This document shows positions 23,451 to 33,776 of a DNA stretch of 64,000 bases, one piece after another. The position numbers and the translations under genes are program-made. Position 1 is the stretch's first letter, and each line of letters begins with the position of its first letter. The DNA lies in assembly GCA_902805475.1 (NCBI GenBank), contig CADCSX010000005.1, positions 2,181,501 to 2,245,500 on the forward strand, written 5' to 3'. The DNA comes from Entonaema liquescens (taxonomy: Eukaryota; Ascomycota; Sordariomycetes; Xylariales; Xylariaceae). The notes under the pieces are model-generated. The model was given only the letters and a program-made list of their open reading frames with translations, ran no database searches and was not told the origin of the DNA.

Positions 23451-24358
23451 TTAGGAGCTAGCCTCGTTTTTCGGGATCAAGTTACGAAGCGACAGATCGT
23501 AGATAACATCCTCAACTTTCTTAACGTGATACTTCACAGCATCAACTCGCTTTCGAACGATATCATTCTTCAGGTTGAGCAGCTGGAAGCCGGCAAACAA
23601 GTCCTTGATGAAGCTGCTGATTCTGACCGTCAGGTCGATATCACCCATCGTTACCGAGTTCATAGCTAGGCGGCTGAGCTCTTCGGTGATATCTGTCAGG
23701 GCTAGGATGTATTCCTCAATAGTAATGTGGAATGCATCTCTGTCCTTGAGGTTGACAGGCACTGGATACGAAGCATTAGCATCAGCGATAGTGTAGCAGG
23801 CGGGAGGTAAACGTACCCTTCAAAAACTGTCCGACCTCTTCGATAGTAAGAAGACGGCCAAGCTCGCCTGGGCGGGATTCGGTCTCTAAACCGCCCAACC
23901 AACCGGTTAATAAGATGGTACCGACAACATTCTGAATGCTTCGAGACCATCTATGGTTGTATCTTTTCCATCGTCAGTAATTTGGGTCGGGCAAAACAGA
24001 GGGTAGCTACGTACTTATAGTATGGATAGTTAGACGCAAACTGCGCTAACTCGCCAACGCTGTCAATCTCGGGCTTGATGCCATCTTTCTCGACCTGCTT
24101 CAGTAGCGGTGGCACTTCAACAAGTATTAGCAACGCACCAGGCCGGATAACAATAAATTATATTGTTCCGCACTCACATTTGGAGCTAGGCGTCGAGTGG
24201 ATACGGCTAAGAAAGCCCTGACAGGTTGAGATATGGCGATTAAGAGCGGAGGTGATATGGTGAAGCTTCTCGCCGACCTCGAGCTCCTCCTCACCATGAG
24301 CCTTGAGGTACTCGAAGATGGAAGGGTCAATCAAATTGGAGGGTCCGCTGTTAGCCAT
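23451..24358 (-). CDS. Translin (C3PO RNase subunit homolog)
   Basis: Translin binds RNA/DNA and with TRAX forms the C3PO endoribonuclease; the TRAX partner is not in this window. Four exons (24358-24178, 24114-24015, 23962-23817, 23761-23451) give 245 residues, the usual size. Conserved elements in the joined product: YYKYNHRWSRSIQNVV, the LETESRPG turn, TIEEYILALTDITEELSRLA, NSVTMGDIDL, and the strongly conserved C-terminal GFQLLNLKNDIVRKRVD followed by VKKVEDVIYDLSLRNL. It is all-helical as expected. The gene lies just downstream of the U2 snRNA on the same strand, but transcription should be separate. Confidence 0.92.
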
Positions 24359-24929
24359 TTTGAGGTACGTTGCGTAGATTGAAAAGAATCAAAGTTTTTT
24401 CCGATTGAACGATTATGACGATGAGGGGCAGGGCTGAACAGCGGAAAGGCCCGACGATTGCTTGTCTGTTCGACTGTTTGTAGGCGTACACTACGATTTA
24501 ATATATCGTCTTTGACGATGACCAAGACAATATGGAAAATTGTGTTCGCTTTAGAATCGAGTATTTACTCCGAAATAGAAAAAAATAAAAAACATGTACG
24601 TAGCACGTAAACCGCCGCGATAGCAGCTATCGGGATATCGGGATACCACTCAAATTTACCTATGGATTACAGCACACACATTCGCGCGTAATTCAACTTG
24701 ACCATTTTGTGCCTCTTATTGAAATATTAGGAAATTGGTGAGGATAAGGGGGATTGGATATTCGTGGAGCAGTCATCAAGTTCGTCGCGTTTGGAATCTT
24801 CATTTCTACAATCGATCGCAACCCGCAACGCACCCTGGCCATCGATTCCACACGAATACTACGTACATCAAATGTTTAAACCTCTTCCTCACATCCCCAG
24901 ACAAGCTAGGAGATTGTAATGAAAAGTGG
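24359..24929. other. Spacer between U2 RNA and translin
   Basis: Holds the translin promoter and the 3' flank of U2. AT-rich at 24540-24600. No other feature seen. Confidence 0.5.
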
Positions 24930-25120
24930 CTGTTCGCGTCACCTGGAGGCAGTGTAATACCAGGGACACGGTGGGAGCGATCATGGGCAAGCCCAGAGGA
25001 TGCGCTCCCGGGAGACAAAAATTAGAATAATCACGATTGAGTTCAAGTAGAACTCTTTCAGAGATTAAACTGAAAAGAACAGATACTACACTTGATCTAA
25101 GCCAAAAGGCAAAGAGAGCT
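24930..25120 (-). ncRNA. U2: U2 spliceosomal snRNA
   Basis: Pairs with the intron branch site in the spliceosome. On the minus strand the 5' part, from about 25120, reads TCTCTTTGCCTTTTGGC, then TTAGATCAAGTGTAGTATC and TGTTCTT, matching the conserved U2 5' domain. The branch-site recognition GTAGTA is at 25089-25084. A Sm site (AATTTTTG) follows at about 25023-25016, then stem III and the loop IV sequence GGTATTACACTGCCTCCAGG ending near 24941. The 3' end (24925-24935) and 5' end (25120 +/- 3) are estimates. Length about 190 nt, as in other fungi. Confidence 0.93.
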
Positions 25121-25167
25121 GAAGAAGAAAAGAAGAAAAGTTTCTAAAGTGAGGAGGGGACGCCAGA

Positions 25168-25175
25168 TATTTATA
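25168..25175 (-). promoter_or_regulatory. TATA-like box of the U2 gene
   Basis: TATAAATA on the minus strand, about 50 bases upstream of the estimated U2 5' end, a position seen for Pol II snRNA promoters of yeasts. Assigned by position only. Confidence 0.4.
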
Positions 25176-25893
25176 TTTGCCAGGAGGGCGGTCAGCAGGG
25201 GCAGAATCCCTAGGCAATAGCAATGACCACCCAGTCATGACCCCACTTAAGCAGACGGTGACTACCCTGCCAGGCAGAGCTCTTTCCAGTCAATGTAACA
25301 GTTCAGGTAGGCACGTACGCAACGCACTGTCCTGTAGAATACAGTGTCTGAACAATGACGAATTACGGGCAACAGCAAGGCCAGTACATACAATGTACAT
25401 ACCTACCTAATGATAGCTTCCAAGTTCCAATTAGCTTGCACTGGAGTTCTTAGTATTAGTCACTTCCTCTCCTGCCGTAACCGTGTACAACTACGTTTAG
25501 GCGATCAAGTGCAGCCCCTAAAAATAACATGCTCATTCATTAGGTAGGTACATTAGCTATTTGAGTTAAGTGGCTACCTGCATGTAGGTACCTATGCTAA
25601 ACAGCTTATCCCCAATCCAATCTTCGTTATTGAAGTCAAGTGCCGGGTGTAAAATCACAAATCTATTAGGCACAGTTCCCATAATCCCCTGCAGTGTGTA
25701 CCCATCTACCCGCTTAAGACGAGAGTTCATTGCCATAGTAGTTCGATGGCAATTCATGGGGTATGGCTTCACGGGCGTTATTTACGTCGTATAACTCATA
25801 GGAGCTAGGAGAAGGAGTTGGGTCTGGCGTATTATCTCCGGGAGCTTTAAGAATACCCAGAGCAACTTGCTGCAGTCCCTTTTCCTGTTCTTT
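25176..25893. other. Intergenic, U2 upstream region
   Basis: Distal promoter of U2 and flank of the decayed surface-protein gene. TAGGTAGGTACA motif at 25542-25552. Open stretches on both strands at 25566-25794 mirror each other and have no domain. Confidence 0.45.
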
Positions 25894-26669
25894 CTACCTA
25901 GTGCTCCTCTGTTTAGCCCGCCAGATGGTGAACCAGATCCCTCCAATGATGGCGGCGGCCACAGGTAAACCCACGCCTAAGCCTACACCTAGTGCTATCG
26001 AGATATTTATAATATCGGTAGATAAACTTGTGCGCTCTGCAGGGGCTGCGCCAGTATTCGTAATTTGAAGTATTATCGATACAGTACTTGTCGATCCGGC
26101 TGTTAGAGGCCTTGTTGATGTATCGCTGCTCGTACTAGAAGTTGATACGGCGTGAAGAGGGACCGTAGCGAGTATGATTAGTAGTGTAGTGATATTGTCG
26201 TATGTGAATATATTAGACAACAAGCGAACGATCCAAGCCCAGTTGACCAATCATCACAACAATATGAATTACTTTTGACAATACCATCGCAAGGTCGCAC
26301 CCCTATCGCTTCTATCCCTACATCTAACCTTAAACTAATCCATATGCTTTTATATAAACAGCTTATTTAACACTTACACCATAGACAGGCCTGGAAACAC
26401 GCCGTGTCACTCCACGTACGGTTAGTACAACCTTCTCGTAACCAATTTTCAACGCCTTCAGTTACGCCTTAACAGATTCCGTTAGACCAGCATATCTCCC
26501 CCGCATTACAGCAAGCTGAGTGGCCTGTTGTACTGTTATCATACCTAATGTTATTCAGAAAAACGGCACCGTCGATCCTATAACACGTTTGGAAGTCGCT
26601 AGTATCCGCCAATATTCCGAATATCAGGTGTACCGTTAAGAAAAGAATAGCCGAGATAATGGGGCCCAT
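25894..26669 (-). pseudogene. Decayed Cys-rich secreted/one-TM surface protein gene
   Basis: The first part starts at 26669 with a signal peptide (MGPIISAILFLTVHLIFGIL) and a Cys-rich domain containing HSACCNAGEICWSNGIC. A TAA follows directly, but the same frame carries on with family-like REGCTNRTWSDTACFQAC, so the stop looks like a CAA-to-TAA change. A later open part (about 26250-25894) gives a Ser/Thr-rich stalk, a membrane helix (about 20 Gly/Ala/Ile/Val residues before IWFTIWRAKQR) and a basic tail. The middle does not join in one frame. This fits a mutated member of a common ascomycete family of signal peptide, Cys domain, stalk and TM. The family recognition is from memory. Confidence 0.6.
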
Positions 26670-27485
26670 GTTATCAAAAAGGAAAAGAAAAAAAAGATTC
26701 TATTAATGCGTAAAAGTCCGCTGGTTATACCCGTTCGCTAAGTGATTCGGTATGTATAAAAGAGTATGAGGAGTATGTGAATAAAACCGGAATCTCAACT
26801 GAGCTGAGCGTATGTGAACATGAAAATAAGTAAGAATAACAATTGAATATTTCAAGCAGCAGCTGGGTTTCTCCCATATCTTGGGAACTGCTTTCTAGAA
26901 AAGCACATCGTCCCACCGTCTTCTTCGACGGACCATCTCCTTTGTGCCACCCAAGTGCTCTAAGCTCGTCTGGCACAATCCACCATAAATATAATCTCTG
27001 CAAGGAACAGTGGTGGAAAACTTTTAGTCGACGACCAATGAGCGCGACGAATCTTGCCATAAGCGGCCACTCGTATAAACTAGGATAAAGCTAAGGAGCA
27101 AGACTAATTTGATACATGACTATCCATAGGTATGAGTTGATGCCTACGTAGGGAATAAGGATGTTGCACCGCATATATCAGCTTTTACCGAAAGAATCAT
27201 AAATGAGTTCGGTTTACATGAGAACAGTAGGATAGCCAATGTACATTGGTAATTGTTATATTAGTTTTGTCTTAGCCTGCTTGGCCAGAAATTTATGTAT
27301 CTTCTAAAAAACCCTTATTTTATAGATGCTTACTAGATTACGAATATCGCCAGGTGTCAAGAAATATGACAGCTGTCAAATCCCACAGTAAGCAACCTCA
27401 ATTACGTGCCTCAACGTTGAAGTAGTTACACATTGTCTTACTTTTTACCATCAAAGCCACCAGGAGATCGTTCGATATACCAACA
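26670..27485. other. Intergenic between the decayed gene and DUF952 gene
   Basis: A 111-codon open stretch on the minus strand (26725-27060) has no domain or splice context and is probably chance. The rest is AT-rich, with the DUF952 promoter at its right end. Confidence 0.45.
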
Positions 27486-27932
27486 ATGGCCCCATCACCT
27501 CTTCCAGAATTTGTGTACAAGATTATACCTTCGGCACCGCCAACGCCAATCCCATCCGAGTATCCTCTTTCGGAGCTTGACCAGAAAGATGGCTTTGTGC
27601 ATTTGAGTATCGGTTCGCAAGTAAGCGTTTGCCTCCTTTCCTACCTAATCCACATTATGTGCCCCTTGACAGCTGCAGCGCAAAACGCTTACACGATTTC
27701 CCAGATTCCCATAACGGCAGACCTCTTTTTCAAGGCAGCCACCACCATCTGGGTTCTTAAGCTCCGGTTTGCGCCAAAGTTCCACTCTGCAACGACGTGG
27801 GAGATTGAGGGATGCCCGCACCTCTATGGGAATTTTGGCGCTGAAGATGTCGATAGTGTTAAGCAGCTCTCGCGGTTAGATGGCCAGAGCTGGAAGGAGT
27901 CCCTAAAGAAAGATAGCGACTGGCTAGTCTAA
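27486..27932 (+). CDS. DUF952 family protein
   Basis: Small protein of unknown function belonging to the DUF952 family. Exons 27486-27620 and 27705-27932 give 120 residues. Conserved features: FVYKIIPSAPP at the start, QKDGFVHLSIGSQ, ADLFFKAATT, VLKLRFAPKF, TWEIEGCPHLYG. The 84-base intron (GTAAGC...CCAG) has no stop and keeps frame, so the unspliced frame is also open and would insert 28 residues between SQ and IPITADLFF; the family reads straight through that point, so I take it as an intron. Single-domain, no signal peptide. Confidence 0.82.
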   Translation: MAPSPLPEFVYKIIPSAPPTPIPSEYPLSELDQKDGFVHLSIGSQVSVCLLSYLIHIMCPLTAAAQNAYTISQIPITADLFFKAATTIWVLKLRFAPKFHSATTWEIEGCPHLYGNFGAEDVDSVKQLSRLDGQSWKESLKKDSDWLV

Positions 27933-28522
27933 ATCCCCCTTGCCGAAAAGCAGGTCTAGGAGTTTAGGCACGTTCTACAAAGACTGCTTGCTTTCTAGAT
28001 AAGACATATATACGATATCTATCTTACCGACCATAGTTTTGGCGTTGATAGATGCCCATTAAACCCTTAACGTATTCCTATATAATAAATAGGGATTATT
28101 CAGCCCGTTATTGATATCAGTAATAAGAATAACTATAAGTTACCAGTAACAAAAGCCAGTCTGATTCGTAGCCTTAAGGGGAATTATCCCATGCATCTAG
28201 GTCACTCACTTACTGCGCATTTTTGTGTCTAATATACATCGATAAAATTGCTTTGCGAGTTAAATGAATACTAATGCTTGAAATTATATGATAAGACAGA
28301 CAGGAGACGATACCCCAATTGAACAATGTACATTGAATGTTGAGTGTATAGCGGAATCGGGAACTCGAAAAGTTGACGTGAAATATAAAAAGATTTGGTC
28401 ATCCCACCGCCTCTGAATGCATGTTCTCCCAGTACCCGAGATCAAAGAGCTGACAGGATATAATCGGTAGGTGACTAAATTCTCCCTCAGTGCGTAGTTG
28501 ATCCCAGGAAGCCGTTCAAACA
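27933..28522. other. AT-rich intergenic
   Basis: Downstream flank of the DUF952 gene. No gene or repeat recognised. Confidence 0.5.
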
Positions 28523-28619
28523 TGCACTCGTGGGGATTCGAACCCCAAACCTTTCAGGTAATGTATGGTGAGCCATACATACTGACTGTTGGTTCCTGAC
28601 CGTTGAACTAACTCCTCAA
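28523..28619 (-). other. tRNA-like relic with Pol III A and B boxes
   Basis: On the minus strand, TAGTTCAACGG (28610-28600) fits an A box and a D arm closed by GTTC/GAAC. The B box GGTTCGAATCC (28544-28534) sits in a perfect five-pair T arm. Between them is an 8-pair hairpin (28561-28580). The 3' side CGAGTGC has no matching 5' acceptor strand and no clean anticodon stem can be drawn. It is thus a tRNA pseudogene or a tRNA-derived element rather than a working tRNA. Confidence 0.45.
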
Positions 28620-31209
28620 TTGTGATTGTAGCATTGGTAGTTTAGATACAAAAGGTAGGCGGTAGGTGGGGGGGGTAAAGTGCGGCTGTTGCCTGGGTCC
28701 TGTGGCAACGGATTGTTGACGGCTGCGACAGTCACTGTGGTGATCTGGCATTTTAGGCGTGCCACTGTTAGATGGGTTGCACGTAACATGACGTGGAAAG
28801 ACAAACCAACTCACTAGAAAACCCACCAAGCTCGGTATCAACTTACAAACCTATGTACCTTAAGTGCATGCCCTCCTATCCGTCGGTTCAACTTCATTTC
28901 GTAAGAATAACCAAAGCGTAAAGAAAACATGCGAACCAAAGAAGAACAAGTCGAATGCCCAACGGCGCAAGCCCTGGGGACGTATCTAGCAACTTATTAT
29001 CAAATACTCCACACCGCACAGCTAATATACAACAATAGAGCTCCGAGACACGATTAGAAATGTACTTTAGAGTAAGGTCATGCGTAGAGTGAATAGCAGA
29101 AGTAACAGAAAAGCTGCTGTAAAGGAGTCGAGTAGTTATGGTGACCCATCAACATTTACCCCTCTACCTAGCAGCGAGGACGCACCGCGCCCTTTGTATA
29201 TGATATGTTGCGTAAATCTATGCCTATTTCACTTTACTTCCCCTTGACCCCTGACAGACACGCTCCGCTAGCAGGCAGATATCTTTTTTTTTTTCAGCAA
29301 CTAAGTAACCCCTTGAAAGTCAGCCTCCTTACCCTTACAGATACAGACGACAATGCGCTCTATACCTTTCTCGGTGAACTTGTCAGCAACCTCGAGAAAA
29401 TAGCCGAAGTCACATTACTTTCATCGATTTACGCTGTCCCATGCCTCTTGGGCTTTGGAGGGCATCATCCTGTATTTTACATTGAACGCTTTACTGGAAC
29501 TTTCGAAGTCATCGTACTTCATTCTGAATCATTCGTTACGGAACTCGTTCACTTCGAAATATACGCATACCTGATTCAACGGCCCGCGTCCTAAAAGACG
29601 GTAATACGCGCCTGCTATGTCGATGTATAGCGTCCGTAGATCCTTGAATCGAAGCAGGCATTTCTCGACGCGCTTCGCTGGGCTTTGATGACCTGAAAAC
29701 AGGGCTGGCGATTATTACATTCATGACGGAGGTAGGTAACTTCCTCCAGCTGGCCAGAGGGAAAGGCATGTTGTATCGCTCAATTTTAGCTCTCAACTCT
29801 CCCGGCGACCGCCTTGGGAATCGGATGATGCTGTCGGGCCGCGGGTTTTCTAGAGGTGCCATATCAAACGAAGTTGAGGGCGAGCTGGGGTTCCCTTTTA
29901 CGTTTGTGGAACTTCGTGATGTATCGGCTGACTATTGCGTAACTATCCTTATTCACTAGGAATAACGGCCAGGATGATTCTTTTAGATTCTATAGAATGT
30001 AAGGGTTGAGTTCGCTAACACCTTCCATTGTGTACACTGCGAATTGAATATAGGGGGCGTATGGTAAGTGATCCAGTAGCGGTTGAAATCGGGATATCTA
30101 TATCTGAACTCATCCGCAGTATTCTCAGCCGCCGTTATCCAGACTATCTCGGATTTCAAAAGAGAAGTCAACAACCCGGAGAGATACCAGGTTTCAGGAT
30201 TATCCAGGATGTCATTGTTCATGGTCGAGAACCTGTCATATTAATGGGTCTCAAATGCCTTGGATATAAATAAAGCCCATGGATTCGAGACAATGGTGGC
30301 ATATAGACTACTAAAGGTATCGCTAAATGCGATGTGTCGGCGGACTTGCTTGTTCTTTCCGGTTTCCTTCAACTGGAACCTGTGCCCCCATGGTGCAGTG
30401 CTTAAGCGCCTGGACGTGCTTTGTTTCCCGAGGGGAATACTATGTATAAGTGGGTTCAAGTCATGCCAGGGTATAACCATCCTAACCCAGTACAGGTTTT
30501 TGCTCGGGCTGTGCTGTCTAAATTCAACGTCATATGGCTATGCCCAATGTTTTTCTCTGATCGAAGCGGGCTATCCGGACCCGGCGGCCGCTGGATAAAG
30601 TAATACTGTAAGCAGGCTGGTACAGAATGCTACAGCAAGCAGTGGAAGATCTCTTAGCTATGTCAAGTAATAAACTGTTACATCGTAATATATGTGGAAA
30701 GAAAACCGCCGTTAGGGAACCGAAGACAGCACGATGACGAATGTAGCGGTAACAGACATGGAGCGGTATGGGAGCTCCCCGCTCAAACGACGTGGGTGCG
30801 AACATGTGATTTAATAGCGCGGTTAATAGAGGATAGAAATTAAAATGTGTATTGAGTCAATATATTCTGAAAGGCTAGACCATACCCAGAAATGTAGCTC
30901 AGGCAGTCTGTTTACTAGGCATCTTTCAGTCTCGCCGATAAACCCTTAGTGACAGATAGCCGAAGTTGTACTCATTTTCACCAGGCCCCTTTCTAAGTTG
31001 ACTATTTTATCAAAACTTCCAAACTCCACGATAAGCCATACTCCATGCTGAAAGCCAATTATTTTAAACAACCCCCCGGCGTCGAGCCCCTGTGTCTCCA
31101 AAGCCGCAAATTACCAGCAACCTTACCCAATAGCCCCGACTCCTAACTGCTGTTTACCCATGATTCAACAACTGTCGCAGTCTATCGTCAACTGTCCGCC
31201 CCAATTCCC
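28620..31209. other. Gene-poor interval
   Basis: Several moderate open stretches (29205-29594 plus strand, 29536-29862 minus strand, 30028-30273 plus strand) overlap on opposite strands; none shows a domain or joins to a partner exon. They may be remnants. Nothing that I can support as a gene. Confidence 0.45.
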
Positions 31210-31698
31210 TTAGTCCTTCTGAACGCGCCATTTTCGGAAGAGCTTGATTCTTTGCCGCCTATCGTCAGCGATATCATCATCGTCTGTAGGAGAGGACGGA
31301 GAGCAATCCCCGTTAGTAGATACCTCCATGCGGTCGATGCTCTCGGCCCCATCCTTAGATGAATGTCCAATGCTTCCGTTCGTGCCGGTACGTTTCAGGT
31401 CACCCACGTCAACAGCACTGTCAACTGTAGGTAGTATCACAGTTGAACTGTTTGAATGTCGTTGGCTCGTGCTCTGACCGATTACACCGTGGGCAATGGT
31501 ACGCTTATGCTTTGCCAGAAAGGATCTACGCGTCCGGTGTAATGTTTTTGATGGATCAATGTCCTCGGCTGAGATACAAGCCCCTGGACTAATGTTTGCA
31601 TCTGGATGACGCATAGAAGTAGTGTATTCAGCGAAGGCATCTGGGAAGCCAGTATCGTAGTTGCGACTTGCTCGTCGACTGCTGCTTGAGTCCGACAT
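31210..31698 (-). CDS. Hypothetical Ser/Asp-rich protein
   Basis: Single-exon frame of 162 residues starting MSDSSSSRRASRNYDTGF. Composition is Ser-, Thr- and Asp-rich with basic patches (RTRRSFLAKHKR in the middle, RRQRIKLFRKWRVQKD at the end), so it is probably disordered with a basic C-terminus. No signal peptide, membrane segment or known domain. A plausible leader lies upstream at 31700-31760. The long, clean frame in otherwise gene-poor DNA favours a real gene, but it could be lineage-specific. Confidence 0.5.
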   Translation of the reverse strand: MSDSSSSRRASRNYDTGFPDAFAEYTTSMRHPDANISPGACISAEDIDPSKTLHRTRRSFLAKHKRTIAHGVIGQSTSQRHSNSSTVILPTVDSAVDVGDLKRTGTNGSIGHSSKDGAESIDRMEVSTNGDCSPSSPTDDDDIADDRRQRIKLFRKWRVQKD

Positions 31699-33443
31699 GG
31701 CGATAGGATAGTCTATAGTTTCGTCTTTGTCTTAGTGTCTTAGTCCTGTATATCGTAGGGAGCCAAAGCCTTGATATCCAACGGAAGACGTATGATGGCA
31801 AAATATGAATGAGTCTTATGTATGCCCACAGCCACCCCGATTTAAGCTTTTATTTCGTGATGCGGGGGAGACCGAAGACTTCCACGGGCAGGGAGTGAGG
31901 TGCAAGGAAAAGGAAAAGAGTAGAAGCAACAGGAAGAGAAAACCAAGATCGTAGATTTATTAGATCGAATGGTACGCGTGGTACGCGTGGTATAATAATG
32001 AAATCAAGCTCCTTGAGTCATGGTGATGAACATCATCATAATAATATCTAATCCGCTTCGCCGTCTTGCCCCTGGCTACTTTCCACTCTCGGGATGCATG
32101 GGTTTGGTTTAAAGTGTACCATGTCCACGAAAGAATACACTTGGACGGAATAACGTCGATAAGCGAAGAAAAGCGAATTGGCTCATTTGAGAATATGATT
32201 GGATAGCGCCACTTGACGTAGTTGCGAGATTTTGAAGATTCCGGGCGGCTTTGTCCTGGTTCATGATGTTTTGGCAGCCTGCCCAAAGCTGCGCCCCAGC
32301 TGACGAATATGGTTGAGCGGGTAGAAAATGCTTGCTCACCTGAAAGGAGAAGACCAGACCTGAAAGCAATGCTGAGATTCCAGCTAGAGCTGCTACCAAT
32401 GCCAAGGGAAAATCAACAGGGTTCGGCTCTTTATGTTGAAATTGCTTGGCAAGCAATCAACCGCGCGCTTGAGCAATCCCAGAATATGGAGACAGCCGGG
32501 TCTTATTAATTTGGTGCCGTGATCCGGTTTAGTTTGTATCGTCAGGAGAAAATTGCTGTATTTTCTCACAGCTCAAAGTTTGGTACGATGTAGGAGAAAG
32601 TTGGTAAGGTTGCAAAAAAATCGGTAAGGAGATCTAGGAATCGGACAGGGAGAGAGGAAAGTGTTCGGGTTAAGAATATGTATAGAAATATGTAAGACGG
32701 AATATGTAAGAGTCGGGAATAGGTTAAGATACGCCGAGGAAGTTAATATAGGTTATATGTAGGTATACATACGTAGTACCTAGGTAGGCGGATGTAGGCA
32801 GATGTAGGCAGATATAGGGCATTATCGAAGTTAAATGCAAAATGTAATGAATAATCGTGGATAACACGGCACGAATATGCAGCAGTTTGCGTGTTGCTTC
32901 AACTTAGGGATCTTAAGGATTTGACTGGTCTCGAAAAGTCTCGAAAAGTACCTACCTAATGTACGATTAGATGCATCTTAAAAGGTGACTCCGATGCAGC
33001 CCTCTTTGCTTTAATAGGCGCGAATGTCTCAGACTTTAAGATATTTTAACTTTCGATTCATTCACTCAAGGTTGAGGTAACAACTCAAAAGTGTTTGAAT
33101 AAATGCACATGTGCTCATGTGCTTAGGACATGCAAACTTTCATGACGAATTACGCCAACCTTGTGGCGATCATGAATGTAGAGCAGGTAGACAAGGCAAG
33201 CGGGAATCAGATGCCGTGATACGGATAATCGGAAAGGTACCTGCACATAGACAAAGGTGACGGTGATGGTGTCTCCAGTTGATGACCAGATTGTAAGTAT
33301 TGTACAGTACATGACCAACAACCGCCACGGAAAGCACGGCAACCTAGCGGTGGCCATGCAACTACCTCACTAGACGAGCAGAAGAACAAGTCTGACGATC
33401 TGACCTGGAACTCTGGAACTTATCCTGTCAGGGCCACCCACGC

Positions 33444-33484
33444 CATTGAAAATCATTGAAAATCATTGAAAACCATTGAAAACC
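33444..33484. repeat. Tandem repeat, 10-base unit CATTGAAAAY x4
   Basis: Four head-to-tail units of CATTGAAAAT or CATTGAAAAC read directly. Confidence 0.95.
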
Positions 33485-33732
33485 TTCTGCGTGTCTCGGT
33501 ACATTGACGTAATAGGTTTAGTGTAAGAAGTTGGAATTGCAGGAGTTTCCAATAGCAAGATTGAATTGATTGGTTAACTGATTTCCATATCTTCAACTCC
33601 TTAACGCTTTGAGGGCGCCTTCCCAAACGCCACGTCTAATTATAATGTTAATTAATAATACCAGTAGTATTAATTAATGATTTCTCATATTCGTAGAAGT
33701 ACTTCGTAACTACCAGGGTTCGATTCAACTGA

Positions 33733-33776
33733 TGGGGTTAATGGGGGTTAATGGGGGTTAATGGGGGTTAATGGGG
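33733..33776 (+). repeat. G-rich decamer tandem repeat, predicted G-quadruplex
   Basis: Five runs of four or five G separated by the same 5-base loop TTAAT, unit GGGGGTTAAT. This satisfies the usual G-quadruplex pattern. It lies in gene-free AT-rich DNA. The unit resembles, but is not, the TTAGGG telomere repeat. Confidence 0.9.

Noticed and set aside
29205..29959. Overlapping frames on both strands
   Set aside because: No domain, no splice partner and mutual antisense overlap; possibly gene remnants but not supportable.
30384..30480. Second tRNA-like stretch (plus strand, GTGGGTTCAAGTC T-arm-like)
   Set aside because: T arm has mismatches, and no D-arm/anticodon fold could be drawn; too weak to call.
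32109..32456. Minus-strand frame with a hydrophobic segment (PLALVAALAGISALLSGLVF)
   Set aside because: A short intron can be drawn and the helix looks real, but no ATG or upstream exon is found in frame; kept out until transcript evidence exists.
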